DNA of 64,000 bases. Source: Omphiscola glabra. Taxonomy: Eukaryota; Mollusca; Gastropoda; Lymnaeidae. A program made the translations under genes and the position numbers. Shown in pieces: positions 10,778 through 21,017 of the stretch. The notes under the pieces were generated by a model that ran no database searches, had not been told where the DNA came from, and saw nothing but the letters and a program-made list of their open reading frames with translations. The stretch is from positions 1,699,666 through 1,763,665 of the forward strand of contig OZ024808.1 of assembly GCA_964017045.1 (NCBI GenBank), read 5' to 3'. Numbering within the stretch: position 1 is the first letter of the stretch; every line of letters begins with the position of its first letter.

Positions 10778-13568
10778 GAAATGTATCTATCGTCATGATG
10801 GTGGGCACTAATACTAGCTACGCCACTGGGAAATGTATCTATCGTCACGATGGTGGGCACTAATAATAGCTACGCCACTGGGCAATGTATCTATCGTCAC
10901 GATGGTGGGCACTAATACTAGCTACGCCACTGGGAAATGTATCTATCGTCACGATGGTGGGCACTAATACTAGCTACGCCACTGGGAAATGTATCTATCG
11001 TCACGATGGTGGCACTAATACTAGCTCCGCCACTGGGCAATGTATCTATCGTCAAGATGGTGGCACTAATACTAGCTACGCCACTGGGCAATGTATCTAT
11101 CGTCACGATGGTGGGCACTAATACTAGCTACGCCACTGGGCAATGTATCAATCGTCACGATGGTGGGCACTAATACTAGCTACGCCACTGGGCAATGTAT
11201 CTATTGTCATGATGGTGGGCACTAATCCTAGCTACGCCACTGGGAAATGTATCTATCGTCACGATGGTGGGCACTAATACTAGCTACGCCACTGGGAAAT
11301 GTATCTATCGTCACGATGGTGGGCACTAATACTAGCTACGCCACTGGGAAATGTATCTATCGTCACGATGGTGGCCCTAATACTAGCTACGCCACTGGGC
11401 AATGTATCTATCGTCACGATGGTGGGCACTAATACTAGCTACGCCACTGGGCAATGTATCAATCGTCGCGATGGTGGGCACTAATACTAGCTACGCCACT
11501 GGGAAATGTATCTATCGTCACGATGGTGGCACTAATACTAGCTACGCCACTGGGAAATGTATCTATCGTCATGATGGTGGGCACTAATACTAGCTACGCC
11601 ACTGGGAAATGTATCTATCGTCACGATGGTGGGCACTAATACTAGCTACGCCACTGGGCAATGTATCTATCGTCACGATGGTGGCACTAATACTAGCTAC
11701 GCCACTGGGAAATGTATCTATCGTCATGATGGTGGGCACTAATACTAGCTACGCCACTGGGAAATGTATCTATCGTCATGATGGTGGGCACTAATACTAG
11801 CTACGCCACTGGGCAATGTATCTATCGTCACGATGGTGGGCACTAATACTAGCTACGCCACTGGGAAATGTATCTATCGTCACGATGGTGGCACTAATAC
11901 TAGCTACGCCACTGGGAAATGTATCTATCGTCACGATGGTGGGCACTAATACTAGCTACGCCACTGGGAAATGTATCTATCGTCACGATGGTGGGCACTA
12001 ATACTAGCTACGCCACTGGGAAATGTATCTATCGTCACGATGGTGGCACTAATACTAGCTACGCCACTGGGAAATGTATCTATCGTCACGATGGTGGGCA
12101 CTAATACTAGCTACGCCACTGGGAAATGTATCTATCGTCACGATGGTGGGCACTAATACTAGCTACGCCACTGGGCAATGTATCTATCGTCACGATGGAG
12201 GCACTAATACTAGCTACGCCACTGGGAAATGTATCTATCGTCACGATGTTGGGCACTAATACTAGCTACGCCACTGGGAAATGTATCTTTCGTCACGATG
12301 GTGGCACTAATACTAGCTACGCCACTGGGCAATGTATCTATCGTCACGATGGTGGGCACTTATACTAGCTACGCCACTGGGAAATGTATCTATCGTCACG
12401 ATGGTGGGCACTAATAATAGTTACGCCACTGGGCAATGTATCTATTGTCACGATGGTGGCACTAATACTAGCTACGCCACTGGGAAATGTATCTATCGTC
12501 ACGATTGTGGGCACTAATACTAGCTACGCCACTGGGAAATGTATCTATCGTCACGATGTTGGGCACTAATACTAGCTACGCCACTGGGAAATGTATCTAT
12601 CGTCACGATGGTGGGCACTAATACTAGCTACGCCACTGGGAAATGTATCTATTGTCACGATGGTGGGCACTAATACTAGCTACGCCACTGGGAAATGTAT
12701 CTATCGTCACGATGTTGGGCACTAATACTAGCTACGCCACTGGGAAATGTATCTTTCGTCACGATGGTGGCACTAATAATAGCTACGCCACTGGGCAATG
12801 TATCTATCGTCACGATGGTGGCACTAATACTAGCTACGCCACTGGGAAATGTATCTATCGTCACGATGGTGGGCACTAATAATAGCTACGCCACTGGGAA
12901 ATGTATCTATCGTCACGATGGTGGCACTAATACTAGCTACGCCACTGGGCAATGTATCTATCGTCACGTAGGTGGGCACTAATACTAGCTACGCCACTGG
13001 GAAATGTATCTATCGTCACGATGGTGGCACTAATACTAGCTACGCCACTGGGAAATGTATCTATCGTCACGATGGTGGGCACTAATACTAGCTACGCCAC
13101 TGGGAAATGTATCTATCGTCACGATGGTGGGCACTAATACTAGCTACGCCACTGGGAAATGTATCTATCGTCACGATGTTGGGCACTAATACTAGCTACG
13201 CCACTGGGAAATGTATCTTTCGTCACGATGGTGGCACTAATACTAGCTACGCCACTGGGCAATGTATCTATCGTCACGATGGTGGGCACTAATACTAGCT
13301 ACGCCACTGGGAAATGTATCTATCGTCACGATGGTGGGCACTAATAATAGTTACGCCACTGGGCAATGTATCTATCGTCACGATGGTGGCACTAATACTA
13401 GCTACGCCACTGGGAAATGTATCTATCGTCACGATGGTGGGCACTAATACTAGCTACGCCACTGGGAAATGTATCTATCGTCACGATGTTGGGCACTAAT
13501 ACTAGCTACGCCACTGGGAAATGTATCTATCGTCACGATGGTGGCACTAATACTAGCTACGCCACTAG
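10778..13568. repeat. 52-bp satellite, 2.8 kb
   Basis: About 54 copies of a 51/52-bp unit containing GCTACGCCACTGGGAAATGT and ATCTATCGTCACGATGGTGG. Two length classes (GGTGGGCACT versus GGTGGCACT) and variants such as ATCTTTCG and AATAATAG recur in blocks, which indicates higher-order amplification. The last copy runs straight into repeat R2 at 13569. A single diverged unit sits at the matching place in the other R2 copy near 17450. Short open frames with repeated NTSYATG are artefacts. Confidence 0.95.
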
Positions 13569-13649
13569 GCAGTGGATCTATAGTCACCAAAATTATGATC
13601 CTTTTCATCCGGATGTAGGGCAGAAATCGAGGGCGCAGGTGGATCTAAA
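13569..13649. repeat. Dispersed repeat R2, left part of copy 1
   Basis: GGATCTATAGTCACCAAAAT and TTTTCATCCGGATG match the region near 17480-17525 in copy 2. The repeat is interrupted here by LINE-derived sequence and resumes near 14331. Confidence 0.5.
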
Positions 13650-14330
13650 TATATAAATAAAAGCAAGACAAAGATCATTGATGTAAACTCAGCCAACCAA
13701 GAGCATATCTATCTGGTAGGAAAAGCTCTGGTGGAAGTGGAGGCCTTCACATACTTAGGCAGCACCATTGACTTAAATGGTGGATCCGAAGTGGATGTCA
13801 GAGCTAGAATTGGAAAGGTTAGGTCAGCATTTGTGCTATTCAAGAAAATATGGGAATCAAAGCAGCTGACTCTTCAAACCAAAGTCAGAATTTTCAACAC
13901 AAATGTCAATACAGTCCTACTCTATAGAGCCGCAACATGGAGAACAACAGCGAGCATTACGCAAAAAGTACAGACCGCTGTAAACACTTACTGAGAAAGA
14001 TCCTGAGCACCAAATGGTCAAACACCATCACAGACTTAGTAGAAAGGATATACCAGGAGCCTACTGCTGAAGGCATCATAAGGAAAAGATGGATGTGTAT
14101 AGGGCATACTATCTGCAACCCACCCCACCCCAATAACATCACCAGACAATCCCTAACATGAAATCTACTGGGGGAAAAGAAAGCGAGGAGGCCCTAAAAA
14201 TGCACGGAGACACGAGCGAGAGGCAGACACACAAAGTATGGGATACACCTAGAAGCAACGCAGATGACAGAGATGAGTGGACAATTCTTGTGGACGGCCT
14301 ATGCCCCAGACGGTTAAGGCGTAAGTAAGT
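13650..14330 (+). pseudogene. LINE reverse-transcriptase C-terminal relic
   Basis: Translation from about 13657 gives a typical non-LTR retrotransposon C-terminal region: FTYLGSTID, ARIGKVRSAF, KIWESKQL, TKVRIFNTNV, VLLYRAATWRTT. It continues in another frame from about 13937 (LLRKILSTKWSNTI, KRWMCIGHTI, ITRQSLT), so a frameshift separates the parts. Stop codons follow, and the element ends near a GTAAGTAAGTAAG tail at 14320-14333. The catalytic FADD region and endonuclease are missing, consistent with 5' truncation. It seems to have landed inside repeat R2. Confidence 0.85.
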
Positions 14331-14866
14331 AAGATGAATCTTGATGGGTAGAGGAGACTGGGAAGCCTTTATCCCCATAATTTTGTAATATTATTTCAAA
14401 ATCAAGAGGTGCCTTTTGGAGTATGTTTGAATTCAATGTTTCTATTAGACCTTTTGACCAGGGGAAAGAAATTTTTAAGGGTCCGGGAAGGCATTTTAGT
14501 GCCAGTGCCATACATAAACTGAATTCACTCCGGTTATGGCGTGTCCCAGGGTAATCATTTGACACAAGTTATGGTCAAATTCAAAATATAACATTGATTA
14601 GCTTGAGGGAATGGGGTGCATACATTGAGGCTACTGAAGACAGTACCGCAAATTAAAAAATCATGGGTGTATTTTTGGTGCATACTTTAATTCGGTGTTT
14701 CTTTCAGATCATTTTGAGGGGACATTTCAAATTTTCGTGTGGAAGCGCCAAAATGAGCCACGGTAATGATCAAAGACGTCTTTAACGCCGCCCCAGGGGG
14801 GACATTAACTCAATTCATTGGAGTTGTGGCGCCCATGAGCGTTTGCATTTTCCCTAGCTTATTATC
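14331..14866. repeat. Dispersed repeat R2, right part of copy 1
   Basis: Matches 17547-18013 in order: GATGAATCTTGAT, TTATTTCAAAAT(C/A)AAGAGGTG, CATA(C)A(C)AAACTGAATTCACTCCG, GGCGTG(T/C)CCCAG, GTAATCATTTG, CAATTTTGAGG, CCCTAGCTTA. No intact coding frame. Old, probably a non-autonomous transposon or LINE/SINE 3' part. Confidence 0.7.
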
Positions 14867-15038
14867 GACTACTGGATTTTTATGGTCCCCAGAAAATTTT
14901 TAATAAATTCAAAATACACGAACGCATTTCAGTAAATAATTTAAATTAGTTTAGCAAAATTCTACACTTAATTGGAGAGCGACGGAGGAGATGCCAGTTT
15001 TTTAAAAAATGTAGGTGTTACTAAGCATAGAAACGTCG
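14867..15038. other. AT-rich spacer
   Basis: No feature seen between repeat R2 and the 27-bp array. Confidence 0.4.
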
Positions 15039-15370
15039 CATGAGCGCAGCAACCCCTACGACTGCAGCGACCCCAGCAACCCCTACGACTGCAGTGCGCC
15101 CAGCAACCCCTACGACTGCAGTGCGCCCAGCAACCCCTACGACTGCAGTGCGCCCAGCAACCCCTACGACTGCAGTGCGCCCAGCAACCCCTACGACTGC
15201 AGTGCGCCCAGCAACCCCTACGACTGCAGTGCGCCCAGCAACCCCTACGACTGCAGTGCGCCCAGCAACCCCTACGACTGCAGTTGGCCCAGCAACCCCT
15301 ACGACTGCAGTGGGCCCAGCAACCCCTACGACTGCAGTTGGCCCAGCAACCCCTACGACTGCAGTGGGCA
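15039..15370. repeat. GC-rich 27-bp minisatellite with CTGCAG
   Basis: Twelve copies of a 27-bp unit: CCCAGCAACCCCTACGACTG plus CAGTGCG. Later units switch to TTGGCC or TGGGCC. The length is divisible by three, so four frames stay open (for example PTTAVRPAT). Very different base composition from the flanks. Not called as protein. Confidence 0.93.
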
Positions 15371-16289
15371 TCAAATGTTTTAGGGATTTGATGTGGATAT
15401 TTTCTCACTTACCGTATATTAATGAAATGTGGGGGAGGACTAAACCAAAAAGTGGCAGGGGGGGGGGGGCTCGAAAGGTCGAGCGACGGTTGTTCTTGAA
15501 TTATGCTAATATTTAAAAAATTTACTAAATATTAATGTGGCTTTCGTTTTTTTTATATAAACCTTCTGGGGGTTAGCTACATAGTTAATAAATGAAATTT
15601 AAAAAAAAAATGGTTTCCATCACAAAAAGCACTGCTAAGATCATTTTAAATGTTGAACAAACAAATGAATTTTCTTTAAATTAAAAAAAAAATTTACTTA
15701 TTATAAAATTTTCTAAATATTTCACAGTTAAGTTTTATCATAGTCAAAAAAAGAGAAAAAAAACTGTTAAAAAGAAAGGTCTATACATATTAACGTTTTT
15801 AACAGTTTCCATTAATTATAAGTCAACATACATGTAATCAATAAAATTTATAGTTATGCTAATAATATTTTTGTTAAGACTAATTCCATCATACAATTTA
15901 TAATTAACACATATCCCTACTTTAAAAGTCGTGCTTTGTCACACATGACTGGGGCGGGGCTTAACAACGGTGCTCCATTGCTTCTCTGGTAATTTATAGG
16001 GTGGACGGGCATTGTTATGATTTTACTAGGTGTTCTTTTGATAATGGTGTCAGTGAGCAATCATGTGTTTTGTTCGGAACTTCCCCAGAGGCAGGCCCTA
16101 TATGGCACCGCGAGGCAATTTCCGGAAGAAGGAGAGTATTTTTGGGGTTTAAGCATAGGAGATTTATGGATGATCATTCTTAACAGATTTAGTGTTAATA
16201 ACTATAATCAAAGATAGACTTAGGGATAGGCAAGTGGCGAAGTGTTAACATCTGGAAAAGAGACATGGTAAATGTAGATAATTGGAGAC
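15371..16289. other. AT-rich unassigned stretch
   Basis: Homopolymer-rich with a G run at 15460-15469. A short open frame near 16001-16217 (hydrophobic start, then PQRQALYGTARQF) has no clear splice signals or family match. I do not call it. Confidence 0.4.
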
Positions 16290-16800
16290 ATGAAAGAAAA
16301 TGTCCTAAATGTATGATTAAACCTAACCTGAACCGTAAATATATCCCTAAACCTAATCTGAACCCTAAATCTATCCCTAAACCTAACCTGAACCTACATC
16401 TATCCCAAAAACTAACCTGAACCCTAAATCTATCACTAAACCTAACCTCAACCTTAAATCTATCTCTAAAACTAACATGAACCCTAAATCTATCCCTAAA
16501 CCTAACCTGAACCCTACATCTATCCTAAAAACTAACCCGAACCCTAAATCTATCCCATAACCTTAAATCTATCACTAAACCTAACCTGAACCCTAAATCT
16601 ATCACTAAAGCTAACCTGAACCCTTAATCTATCCCTAAACCTAACCTGAACCCTAAATCTATCAATAAACCTAACCTGAACCCTAAATATATCCCTAAAC
16701 CTAATCTGAACCTTAAATCTATCCCTAAACCTAACCTGAACCCTACATCTATCCCAAAAACTAACCTGAAACCTAAATCTATCCCTAAACCCTAAATTTA
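16290..16800. repeat. 30-bp minisatellite, CCTAA-rich
   Basis: About 17 degenerate copies of a 30-bp unit: CCCTAAACCTAACCTGAA plus CCCTAAATCTAT. It resembles the C-rich telomere strand but the period is 30, not 6. The minus strand has an open frame of (R)VQVRFRDRF repeats, an artefact. Confidence 0.9.
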
Positions 16801-17128
16801 ACCCTAAAGTGATTCTTACAGAAATTTTTCTCGGGGGGGGGGGGGGGGCTGTGTTATTTGCCAGTGGACAGAGGTGTAGCTGAAGGGTGGGAGACGGGGC
16901 ATATGTCCCAGACGTTAGTCTAGCGGGGGGAGGGGGTAAATGGGCTTCGATGGTCTTTAATTGTTGAAAATAATCCGTTTCAGAGTTGAAGGCGGGGCGT
17001 AAAAATGAATCTAGCATCTACACGCCAAACCCGTAATTATGCTCCTGCTAGGGCGAATGGGGTGGTCCACCAAGGAGCAGGTGTGGCATTTTCAGACAAC
17101 TGCAGAGTTTGTATATTCAAAGGCGTAT
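16801..17128. other. Unassigned, with G-run
   Basis: G homopolymer near 16834-16848 and CAGTGG-type fragments. The segment GGTGTGGCATTTTCAGACAA resembles a fragment near 2807, so decayed dispersed repeat is likely. No gene. Confidence 0.35.
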
Positions 17129-17404
17129 CCGGAAATTTGATCGAAAGAAATTTCGTCGACGGAAAATTGATCGAAAGGAAATTTGGTCGAATCGTTTTTT
17201 TTTAATTTATACGTTAAAATTTTGCGTCAAATTTCTTTTTGAACGCATTTTTTTGTTTTACGATATAGTATAGTGCGTTCAAAAAGAAATTTGACGAAAA
17301 TTTTAACGTCTGAAATGAAAAAAAGATTCGATCAAATTTCCGTTCGATCAAATTACCGACGATCAATTTTCCGTCGACGAAATTTCTTTCGATCAAATTT
17401 CCGG
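17129..17404. mobile_element. Long palindromic MITE
   Basis: Left arm CCGGAAATTTGATCGAAAG through GTCGACGGAAAATTGATCGA pairs with the right arm ending TCGATCAAATTTCCGG. The inner arms GCGTCAAATTTCTTTTTGAA and TTCAAAAAGAAATTTGACG also pair, leaving a small loop near 17250-17270. The whole 276 bp can form one hairpin. No coding capacity. It shares its core with 3755-3894, and 28050-28262 carries a degenerate relative ending TTTCCGGTAACCAT. Confidence 0.8.
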
Positions 17405-17439
17405 TAACCATTAAGAGGGAGGGTGGCAAAAATATGTTC

Positions 17440-18013
17440 CCGCCCATGGCGGCACTATTAGTGGCTGCGCATCTAGGCAGTGTATCTATCGATACCAAAT
17501 TCGGCAATCATTTTCATCGGGAAGGAGGGCGGAAATTGAGTGTGCTGATGAATCTTGATAGACGGAGGGAAATTGTTCATTATTTCAAAATAAAGAGGTG
17601 CACTTTTGAGTATACTTTAACTCAATGTTTCTATTTTACATTTTTACGGTTTAGTGGGAGGCATCCTGGCGTCTAGTGCCATACACAAACTGAATTCACT
17701 CCGTTTGTGGCGTGCCCCAGAGTAATCATTTGGCACAAGCTTATAATCTACTCCATACTGTAACATGGATCAGCGCTAGTGAAGGGGTGGAGAAACTGAG
17801 GGTGCTAAAGACAGTCGGGCAAATTCAATGTGCAAGGGTGCATTATGGCGCATGCCTGAATTTGTTGTTTCCCTCAGACAATTTTGAGGTTGCATTTCAA
17901 ACTTTGGGTTGGGGAATGATTAAAGACATCTTAAATTCCGCACCAGTGTGATGTAAACTATATTCATTCTAGTTGTGTCACCCTTGAGGGTAAGCTTTTG
18001 CCCTAGCTTAATA
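17440..18013. repeat. Dispersed repeat R2, copy 2
   Basis: Second copy of the repeat seen at 13569-13649 plus 14331-14866. It contains one diverged unit of the 52-bp satellite (GGCAGTGTATCTATCGATAC near 17477), then the shared R2 body. It ends just before the MITE at 18020. Confidence 0.7.
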
Positions 18014-18019
18014 TCGCCT

Positions 18020-18188
18020 CAGTGGCGTAGCCAGGGGAGGGCAAGGAGGCATCATGCCCCGGGCGCTACTCACAAAGGGGCGCCAAATGGTATATTTTAC
18101 ATATAATATTGTATGGTTTTCAAATTGGGGGTGGGGGCGCTAAAAAGGTATTGTGCCCCGGGCGCGAATTAAGCTGGCTAAGCCACTG
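18020..18188. mobile_element. hAT-like MITE (CAGTGGCG ends)
   Basis: The 169-bp element has ends CAGTGGCGTAGCCAGG and CTGGCTAAGCCACTG. Flanks TATCGCCT (18012-18019) and TATCGCAT (18189-18196) match at 7 of 8 bases, a hAT-length target duplication. Interior has GCCCCGGGCGC motifs and no open frame. Confidence 0.85.
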
Positions 18189-18200
18189 TATCGCATATTA

Positions 18201-18340
18201 CAGTGGTCGGAATACTCATTAGTCAAAAGAGCCAAAATTCAGCAGCAGGACGATTAAAAAGAGAGCCAAATTTTGTTTCAAGAACTTTTTAAGAAACACG
18301 TTTTTTGGAGTCAAAACCAATTTGTGGCCGACTGGTCAAG
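18201..18340. mobile_element. hAT-like fragment (CAGTGGTCGG end)
   Basis: Begins CAGTGGTCGGAATACTCATT, with AGTCAAAAGAGCC and CAGCAGCAGGACGATTA, and ends near GGCCGACTGGTC. It is a relative of the element at 62948-63284. The right end is degenerate. Confidence 0.55.
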
Positions 18341-18389
18341 CCCCACCCTGGTGGGAGGGGGGTGAAAGAATCCCCGCTCTTTCACCCCC

Positions 18390-18475
18390 CCCCCCTCGTT
18401 AAATCTGACGCAAAATCTCGGAGTCCCCTTCCCCCTGTTAAATCTGTTACAAATATCTAATCCTCCCCCTAAAAT
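18390..18475. repeat. Dispersed repeat fragment
   Basis: C-rich segment with GTTAAATCTG and TGTTACAAATATCTAATCC, matching 10590-10750. Confidence 0.4.
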
Positions 18476-18574
18476 ACAAATTCAAAAAAAAAAAAAAATT
18501 AATTGAAAGAAACTAAAATATAAGGATTTAAAATTAAAAGATGTTTTGGTAAATAAATGTGCTTTCAAAGTGCA

Positions 18575-19650
18575 GTGGGAAGAAAACATCCTAACAGCGG
18601 GAAGAACACATCCTAACAGCGGGAAGAACACATCCTAACAGCGGGAAGAACACATCATAACAGCGGGAAGAACACATCCTAACAGTGGGAAGAACACATC
18701 CTAACAGTGGGAAGAACACATCCTAACAGTGGGAAGAACATATCCTAACAGTGGGAAGAAAACATCCTAACAGTGGGAAGCACACATCCTAACAGTGGGA
18801 AGAACACATCCTAACAGTGGGAAGAACACATCCTAGCAGTGGGAAGAACACATCCTAACAGTGGGAAGAACACATCCTAACAGTGGGAAGCACACATCCT
18901 AACAGTGGGAAGCACACATCCTAACAGTGGGAAGAACACATCCTAACAGTGGGAAGAACACATCCTAACAGTGGGAAGCACACATCCTAACAGTGGGAAG
19001 CACACATCCTAACAGCGGGAAGAACACATCCTAACAGCGGGAAGAACACATCATAACAGCGGGAAGAACACATCCTAACAGTGGGAAGAACACATCCTAA
19101 CAGTGGGAAGAACACATCCTAACAGTGGGAAGAACATATCCTAACAGTGGGAAGAAAACATCCTAACAGTGGGAAGCACACATCCTAACAGTGGGAAGAA
19201 CACATCCTAACAGTGGGAAGAACACATCCTAGCAGTGGGAAGAACACATCCTAACAGTGGGAAGAACACATCCTAACAGTGGGAAGCACACATCCTAACA
19301 GTGGGAAGCACACATCCTAACAGTGGGAAGCACACATCCTAACAGTGGGAAGAACACATCCTAACAGTGGGAAGAACACATCCTAACAGTGGGAAGCACA
19401 CATCCTAACAGTGGGAAGCACACATCCTAACAGTGGGAAGAACACATCCTAACAGTGGGAAGAACACATCCTAACAGTGGGAAGCACACATCCTAACAGT
19501 GGGAAGCACACATCCTAACAGTGGGAAGAACACATCCTAACAGTGGGAAGAACACATCCTAACAGTGGGAAGAACACATCCTAACAGTGGGAAGAACACA
19601 TCCTAACAGTGGGAAGAACACATCCTAACAGTGGGAAGAACACATCAATG
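18575..19650. repeat. 22-bp satellite with 396-bp higher-order unit
   Basis: About 49 copies of GTGGGAAGAACACATCCTAA plus CA. Rare variants (CATCATAA, AACATATCC, GAAAACATC, CCTAGCAG) recur in the same order exactly 396 bp apart (18651 and 19047), that is 18 units. A block of about 18 units was therefore duplicated as a whole. Confidence 0.95.
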
Positions 19651-20981
19651 TAAAATATATGAACCCTTTCGTCAACATCTCCTATCCTCTTTATACACGT
19701 ATATGTCATTTCTATCAACTTTACGTTTTTAAAAAATGACCAATTTCAATAAAGCCATTAAAGACAGAACTTTTCTTGAAGATTGTATTTGTTCTCTTTT
19801 TTTTGGTTATCTGTTAACTTGGAAATATTAACATTTTAATGCAACTGTAAATAGGGTTTTTATTAAACTTATATTTTTTGTCAGTGCAGTCATTTCGCAG
19901 TAATAGCCTATATATATATATATATATGATAAATTTAATAGTAAAAGAATAATTGAATTGATTATTGTTAATATCACTAGCTTTGGTATTGTTTCTTGGA
20001 ATTCTGTTGTTTTTTTTCCCCCATTCCTTTTGTTACAGATTGTACGTAACATTATCCAATAAAATAAAACTTAAAATATTTAAGATATTCTTTAAAAAAG
20101 AGTTTGCGATTATACTGGTAAACTTGACCATTAGAGCTACACTAATATTCCAATAGCTTTTGTTGTCATTCTGATGATTTGGCGTAAATAGATAGTCATT
20201 TTGGACTGACTGTAATTAGATTTTCCTAAAACATTCACATCATAATATCTCTCTCTCTATATATATATATATATCTATATATTGCAGGAAAAACATTTTT
20301 GACCAGAAATATTTTTTCTAAAAATTAATTTATTAATGAACTAGTTTAAAGAAAGAAATTGTTTGAATTAAAAATGATAAAACAACAATTTATATTTATA
20401 AACAACTAAAAATGCAGGATTTCTAAACGCAACCAGGTCAGGGGAATCTCGTCTGCTGCTGGCTGATTAAGTGTAGAATGAGGCAAAACTCAATGTCACG
20501 GGGCGTCACAACCGTCATGAATGCATTTTGTATGCACGGAACCCTCAATCATTTCTCAACTAACATTGCTGGAATAAACCGTCACGTAGGCCTACTTAGA
20601 CACACTCCTTAGCGTAAGCTAATTTAGGTACGCACATACATCTACAATTTCCTCCAACCGCCCCACCCCTTTTTTTTTCCTCAGCTAACTTTGCCTGTTA
20701 GTTATGCCTGAAAGAAACACAGCTGTTAACCCTTGAATATTAACTCTATTTTACTTCCGCATTCATATAGAACACACTTCTTTTAATCAATATTAACAAA
20801 AGTGTGTACATTGCATGACAGTAAAGAACATTACTATGTCACACTATGTGAGCTTAAGATCCCGTAACACAATAAACATCAAATATAACATTGCATATAA
20901 TAATTATTATCATTATTTCGTTTAACTTACAGATTGCATGCCATGGTGATGGTGATCTCAAGTATACACGTAACTCGTTTG

Positions 20982-21017
<36 letters not shown>

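Noticed and set aside
10885..13656. Dozens of 61-80-codon frames in the 52-bp array
   Set aside because: Each is the same repeat read until the period shifts frame; no coding evidence.
15015..15516. Proline/threonine-rich or Cys/Arg-rich proteins of 117-158 codons
   Set aside because: 27-bp GC-rich minisatellite read in several frames on both strands at once; no flanking gene structure.
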